Source of the DNA: Streptomyces sp. CCM_MD2014
Lineage (GTDB): Bacteria; Actinomycetota; Actinomycetes; Streptomycetales; Streptomycetaceae
DNA length: 64,000 nucleotides
Direction: 5' to 3'
Assembly (NCBI RefSeq): GCF_000772045.1
Contig: NZ_CP009754.1
Coordinates: 5,704,001 to 5,768,000, forward strand
The notes beneath the pieces are model-generated. The model was not told where the DNA came from, searched no databases, and worked only from the letters and a program-made list of their open reading frames with translations. Position 1 is the first letter of the stretch; every line of letters starts with the position of its first letter. Both the position numbers and the translations under genes were made by a program. Positions 60,384 through 64,000 of this stretch are shown in pieces.

Positions 60384-60454
60384 GGCGAAGCTCCCAGGGG
60401 CAGGGTGGGGACAGGTGGGTGGGGCGGGGTGGAGCCGGTGGGACGGCGCGGGGG

Positions 60455-61672
60455 TCAGCGCGAGGTGTCGAAGACCTCGTCGCGGGTGGTCGCGAGCGCG
60501 CTCTCCAGTGCGCCGCGCAGGACGGGGTGCTCGGTCACGTCGCCGACGGCGAGCCGGGGCCGGGAGGCGGCCAGTTCCTCCAGCTCGTCCCGGACCAGGT
60601 CGCGCAGCGCCTCGCCGCCGGCCGTGAGCGAGGTGCCGCTCAGGACCACCAGCTCGGGGTCCAGTACCGAGACGAGGGAGGCGAGGCCGGTGGCCAGGCG
60701 GGTGGCGTAGGTCTGGAGCAGCCGCCGGTGCGGGCCGTCGTCGGAGCCGGCCCGCGCGGCGCGGGCGACCAGGGCGGCGGCGACCTCGGTGTACGGGCCC
60801 GAGGGCACGTCCGTGACCCCCGACTCCCGGGCCAGTCCCGCCAGCGCCTGGGAACCGGCCAGCTCCTGGAAACCGCCGCTGCCGGTACGGCTGACCTTGC
60901 GGACCAGCGGGGCGCCCGGCACCGGCAGGAACCCGACCTCGCCGGCGCCGCCGGTCCACCCGCGGTGCAGCCGGCCGCCTAGCACCAGGGCGGCGCCCAG
61001 GCCCTCCTGGTTCCACAGCAGCACGAAGTCCTCGTGGCCCCGGGCCGCACCGAGGCGCTGCTCGGCCACGGCGGCGAGGTTCACGTCGTTCTCGTACTCG
61101 ACCGGCATCGGCAGCGCGGCGGCGAGCTCGTCCAGCAGGGTTGGGGAGTGCCAGCCGGGCAGGTGGGAGGCGTAGCGCAGCCGTCCGGTGCCCGGGTCGA
61201 AGGCGCCCGGGGTGCCGATGACGAGCCGGTGCACGGCGCTCCGGTCCAGCCCCGCCGCCTTCACCGCCCCGTCGAGGGCGTCGGTGACCTGCTGGACGAC
61301 GGGGGCGGCGGGGCGCCGGCCCGGGGTGGGCAGCTCGAACCGCCCGACCGTGCGCCCGGTGACGTCGGAGACGGCGGCCAGGATGCGGCCCGGGGTGACG
61401 TCGAGTCCGGCGGCGTAGGCGGCGGCGGGGTTCACCTCGTAGAGCTGGGCGCCGGGCCCCGGACGCCCCTCGGTCGTGCCCCCCGCCAGGACCAGCCCCG
61501 CCGCCTCCAGCCGGGCCAGCAACTGCGAGGCCGTCGGCTTCGACAGCCCGGTCAGTTTGCCGATCCGGGTCCGGGACAGCGGCCCGTGCTCCAGCAGGAG
61601 GTCGAGTGCGGCCCGGTCGTTCATGGCGCGCAGGACGCGCGGGGTGCCCGGCGTACCGGCGGTTCCTGCCAT
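60455..61672 (-). CDS. csnR: ROK-family transcriptional repressor CsnR
   Basis: 405 aa from ATG 61672; GTG 61684 is in frame with a tight SD. N-terminal winged helix (DRAALDLLLEHGPLSRTRIG, LTGLSKPTASQLLARLEAAG), then a ROK fold with VIGTPGAFDPGTGRL and the NDVNLAA and GGLG-type motifs (WNQEGLGAALVLGG, HRGWTGGAGEVGFL). The typical zinc-binding Cys cluster of ROK kinases is missing, as expected in a non-kinase repressor. In Streptomyces CsnR represses the csn transporter genes and the chitosanase gene; it is autoregulated through the box at 61781. Confidence 0.82.
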   Translation of the reverse strand: MAGTAGTPGTPRVLRAMNDRAALDLLLEHGPLSRTRIGKLTGLSKPTASQLLARLEAAGLVLAGGTTEGRPGPGAQLYEVNPAAAYAAGLDVTPGRILAAVSDVTGRTVGRFELPTPGRRPAAPVVQQVTDALDGAVKAAGLDRSAVHRLVIGTPGAFDPGTGRLRYASHLPGWHSPTLLDELAAALPMPVEYENDVNLAAVAEQRLGAARGHEDFVLLWNQEGLGAALVLGGRLHRGWTGGAGEVGFLPVPGAPLVRKVSRTGSGGFQELAGSQALAGLARESGVTDVPSGPYTEVAAALVARAARAGSDDGPHRRLLQTYATRLATGLASLVSVLDPELVVLSGTSLTAGGEALRDLVRDELEELAASRPRLAVGDVTEHPVLRGALESALATTRDEVFDTSR

Positions 61673-62159
61673 GCGTGTCCACACCTGCCTCTCGACCGCT
61701 CAGCTTTTCAGGGGCGGTGGGACAAGTCCACCGCGCGGATCACGGGAAACGTCCTGACCGTCAGTCTGCGCGTGTCTGTTAGGAAAGTTTCCTGTTGGAC
61801 GGAGAACGTAGGCCTGCCCGCCGGGAGCCGTCAAGAGACCGTCCCCGAGGCAACGCAGTCGTTACCTGGGGGCGAAGAGTCCGGGGCGGAGACCTGCGGC
61901 GGCGGCCCGTCCTTGGCGGCGGCCCGTCCTTCTCGGCCCACGTGCGGGGTGATCAGCACGCGTGCCCGTGCGGGACGGCCGCGAGCCTCCGGCTCACGAC
62001 GGCTACGAGGGCCGCCATCCGCGCGATCGCCCGCGACGCGGGCATCGATCCGTCGATGGTGACGCGTGAACGCCGAAGGGCGCCGCCCCTGCCGGCGTAC
62101 GGCTGACGCGCGTACGTGCGGCGGGGGCGGCGCCCTCGGTCAAGCGGGGTGGCGGGAGG
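61673..62159. other. csnR upstream region and TetR-like remnant
   Basis: About 490 bp. The first 120 bp hold the ROK operator and presumably the csn promoter. Near 61995-62065 a plus-strand segment reads RAAIRAIARDAGIDPSMV, similar to the helix-turn-helix of TetR proteins, without a proper gene around it. The rest shows nothing recognisable. Confidence 0.5.
61781..61793. promoter_or_regulatory. CsnR-type ROK operator
   Basis: Perfect palindrome AGGAAA-G-TTTCCT, flanked by GTT on both sides, 109 bp upstream of the csnR ATG. It matches the box I remember for CsnR. Confidence 0.75.
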
Positions 62160-62447
62160 TCAGGCCTTCGCGTCGGCCTTGACCTTGGCCTTGGTCTTCG
62201 TGCCGGGCGTCTTCACCAGGTGGTCCGGGTGAGACCGGTCCAGGACCATGACCAGGCCCGCGATGATCGCGAACAGCGCGAGCGGGGCCAGGACGTAGAG
62301 CCCCAGCGTCTCGACGACGCTCAGGCCGGTGCCGGGGTCGTCGCCGTCGTCGCGCGTCAGCGCGAGCGCGGGGGACGACATGAGCAGCATCATCAGCGTC
62401 GTACCGGCTGCCAGGGCGCCGGCGCGCAGGGCGTTCTTCTTGTCCAC
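62160..62447 (-). CDS. 95-aa exported or membrane protein, unknown function
   Basis: GTG 62447. A signal-like N-terminus (MDKKNALRAGALAAGTTLMM, ending PALALTRD) precedes an acidic stretch (DDGDDPGTG), then a TM helix (YVLAPLALFAIIAGLVMVLD) and a Lys-rich tail (KTKAKVKADAKA) on the cytoplasmic side. Similar short proteins occur beside malQ in Streptomyces. Function unknown. Confidence 0.78.
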   Translation of the reverse strand: MDKKNALRAGALAAGTTLMMLLMSSPALALTRDDGDDPGTGLSVVETLGLYVLAPLALFAIIAGLVMVLDRSHPDHLVKTPGTKTKAKVKADAKA

Positions 62448-62520
62448 GGTGCAAAGTTAGCGAACGCTCGCGGCGGCCGCGCGCCCGGGGTGCCCGTACG
62501 GGGCCCGCGGGCATCCCCGC

Positions 62521-64000
62521 TCAGTCGTCCCGGACGCCGCCGCGCCCTCGTACGGCATCGCCCGCAGCGTCGCGTACGACGTCGACCAGGGCGTGCAGCC
62601 GGGGCGAGGCGGCCAGGTCCTCCAGGGTCACCGGTCGGCCCTCGGCGTCGGCGACGGGCAGCCGCCAGTTCGGGTACTGGTCCCAGGTGCCGGGGAGGTT
62701 CTGCGGGCGGCGGTCGCCGACGGCGTCCGGGAGCCAGATGCCGGCCATGCGGGCGGGGGTGCGCAGCAGGAACCGGTGCACGGCCTGGATCTCCGCCTCC
62801 TCGGCGGGCGTTCCGGTGTCGCCGCCGGTGCCGCGCAGCAGCCCGAGCCCGGCCAGGACCTCCAGCCACTCGGCGGTGTCGGCGGCGGCCTCGGCGCGTT
62901 CCTCCTCCAGCGGGCGGGTGAGCAGGCCGAGGCGGTCGCGGAGTTCGACGTGTTCGCCGGTGAGGCGGGCCGCGGTGGACGGCAGGTCGTGGGTGGTGGC
63001 GGTGGCCAGGCAGTCGGCGCGCCACCGCTCGGGCGGCAGGGGGCGGCCGTCGCCGGTCCAGTCCCGTTCGAACCAGAGCACCGAGGTCCCCAGCACCCCG
63101 CGCTCGCGCAGCGCCTCGCGCACCCCGGGCTCCACGGTGCCCAGGTCCTCCCCGATGACGACGGCACCGGCCCGGTCGGCCTCCAGGACCAGGACGGCGA
63201 GCATGGCCTCGGCGTCGTAGTGGACGTAGGTGCCCTCGGTGGGCGGGCGGCCCCCGGGGACCCACCAGAGCCGGAACAGGCCCATGACGTGGTCGACGCG
63301 CAGCGCCCCGGCGTACCGGAACAGGCCGCGCAGCAGCTCCCGGAACGGCGCGTACCCGGACTCGGCCAGGCGGTCGGGGCGCCAGGGCGGCAGCCCCCAG
63401 TCCTGGCCCCGGGAGTTGAAGGCGTCCGGCGGCGCTCCCACCGACATGCCGGCGGCGAAGTACTCCTGCTGGGCCCAGGAGTCGGCGCCGCGCGGGTGCA
63501 CCCCGACGGCGAGGTCGTGGACGATCCCGACCGGCATGCCGGCCTCGCGGGCGGTGCGCTGGGCGGCGGTCAGCTGGGTGTCGGTGAGCCAGGCGAGGCG
63601 GGAGTGGAAGTCGACGCGGTCCATCAGCTCGCGGCGGGCGCGGCCGGTCGCGGCGGAGCGGGGGTCGCGCAGGCCCTCGGGCCACCGGTGCCAGTCGGAG
63701 CCGTGGATCTCGGCGAGGGCGCACCAGGTGGCGTGGTCCTCGAGGGCGGTGCCCTGGGCGGCGAGGTAGTCGCAGTAGGCGGCGCGACGGCCGGGTCCGA
63801 GGGGGACCTGGTGGAGCAGCTCCAGGGCGTCGCGTTTCAGCTCCCAGACGGCGTCCCGGTCGATGAGGGCGTCCTTCTCCAGCACGCCCTCGCGCAGCCG
63901 CCGTGCCCGTTCCCGCAGGGCCCGGGCGCGCTCGGGGTCGGTGACGTACGCGAACTCGGGCACCTCCTCGACCCGCAGGTGCACCGGGTCGGGGAAGCGG
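62521..64000 (-). CDS. malQ: 4-alpha-glucanotransferase MalQ (partial, 5' end outside window)
   Basis: The last about 493 residues are in the window; the N-terminus lies beyond position 64000. GH77 features: VDFHSRLAWLTDTQL, LRVDHVMGLFRLWWVP (nucleophile Asp), GAVVIGEDLGTVEPG (acid/base Glu) and ATTHDLPSTAARL (Asp). It transfers glucan segments between alpha-1,4-glucans during maltose/glycogen metabolism in the cytoplasm. Ends in a variable Arg-rich tail. Confidence 0.92.
   Translation of the reverse strand, partial: RFPDPVHLRVEEVPEFAYVTDPERARALRERARRLREGVLEKDALIDRDAVWELKRDALELLHQVPLGPGRRAAYCDYLAAQGTALEDHATWCALAEIHGSDWHRWPEGLRDPRSAATGRARRELMDRVDFHSRLAWLTDTQLTAAQRTAREAGMPVGIVHDLAVGVHPRGADSWAQQEYFAAGMSVGAPPDAFNSRGQDWGLPPWRPDRLAESGYAPFRELLRGLFRYAGALRVDHVMGLFRLWWVPGGRPPTEGTYVHYDAEAMLAVLVLEADRAGAVVIGEDLGTVEPGVREALRERGVLGTSVLWFERDWTGDGRPLPPERWRADCLATATTHDLPSTAARLTGEHVELRDRLGLLTRPLEEERAEAAADTAEWLEVLAGLGLLRGTGGDTGTPAEEAEIQAVHRFLLRTPARMAGIWLPDAVGDRRPQNLPGTWDQYPNWRLPVADAEGRPVTLEDLAASPRLHALVDVVRDAAGDAVRGRGGVRDD

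Noticed and set aside
61795..62106. Complete TetR regulator gene
   Set aside because: Only a helix-turn-helix-like segment of about 20 residues is recognisable; no ligand domain or convincing start.

Overview
This window is Streptomyces chromosome. The host genes have very high G+C, heavy use of GTG/TTG starts, chaplins, a MelC-type tyrosinase, the sporulation dynamin pair with SsbB, a ROK-controlled sugar ABC locus and a PknG/PP2C/FHA signalling operon. Gene order from the chaplin/tyrosinase cluster through dynAB-ssbB to the chitosan-oligosaccharide (csn) locus and malQ follows the Streptomyces core. That order comes from memory of Streptomyces genomes, not from a search.

Layout. 1-2933: exopolysaccharide sugar transferase (cut by the left edge) and a glycosyltransferase with a 21-copy hexapeptide tail. 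3207-7549: a secreted-protein island of two short chaplins flanking three small exported proteins and the tyrosinase pair melC1/melC2. 7685-9599: a 5 x 22 bp repeat, a DUF2087 protein and a 2-hydroxyacid dehydrogenase. 9673-10150: decayed GNAT and NmrA-like remnants. 10397-23390: a 12.94 kb mobile element in a tRNA-Arg(TCT) gene, bounded by 53 bp direct repeats. 23339-28481: the intact tRNA, dynA, dynB and ssbB. 28744-34041: a sortase-anchored thioester protein, a small zinc ribbon, a HAD-like protein, the ABC-F factor EttA and a thioesterase. 34081-41521: an FtsX-type ABC exporter whose two permease genes are separated by a 170 bp tandem repeat encoding two chimeric micro-ORFs. 41694-43169: truncated haemoglobin and a PCMT-like methyltransferase. 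43199-54744: operon glnX-glnH-coiled coil-pknG-PP2C-VWA-FHA on the minus strand. 54952-61793: the csn locus with its operator. 62160-64000: a small membrane protein and malQ (cut by the right edge).

The integrated element is the most interesting part. It has a tyrosine integrase, a small GntR-type regulator, a RepA/AAA-type ATPase and a 160 bp iteron array that looks like a replication origin. It also has a seven-gene overlapping operon led by a small-terminase-like protein, two related HNH endonucleases and a set of small Cys/His-rich proteins. I see no TraB/FtsK translocase, large terminase, portal, capsid or tail gene. It therefore fits neither a classical actinomycete ICE nor a complete prophage. 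A phage satellite is my preferred reading, but that is inference. Three features are unusual: a C-x-H-x9-C motif used five times in three otherwise unrelated proteins, an 11 bp word (CCACACCAGCC) scattered through the element in both orientations, and a family of strong hairpins that insulate individual small genes.
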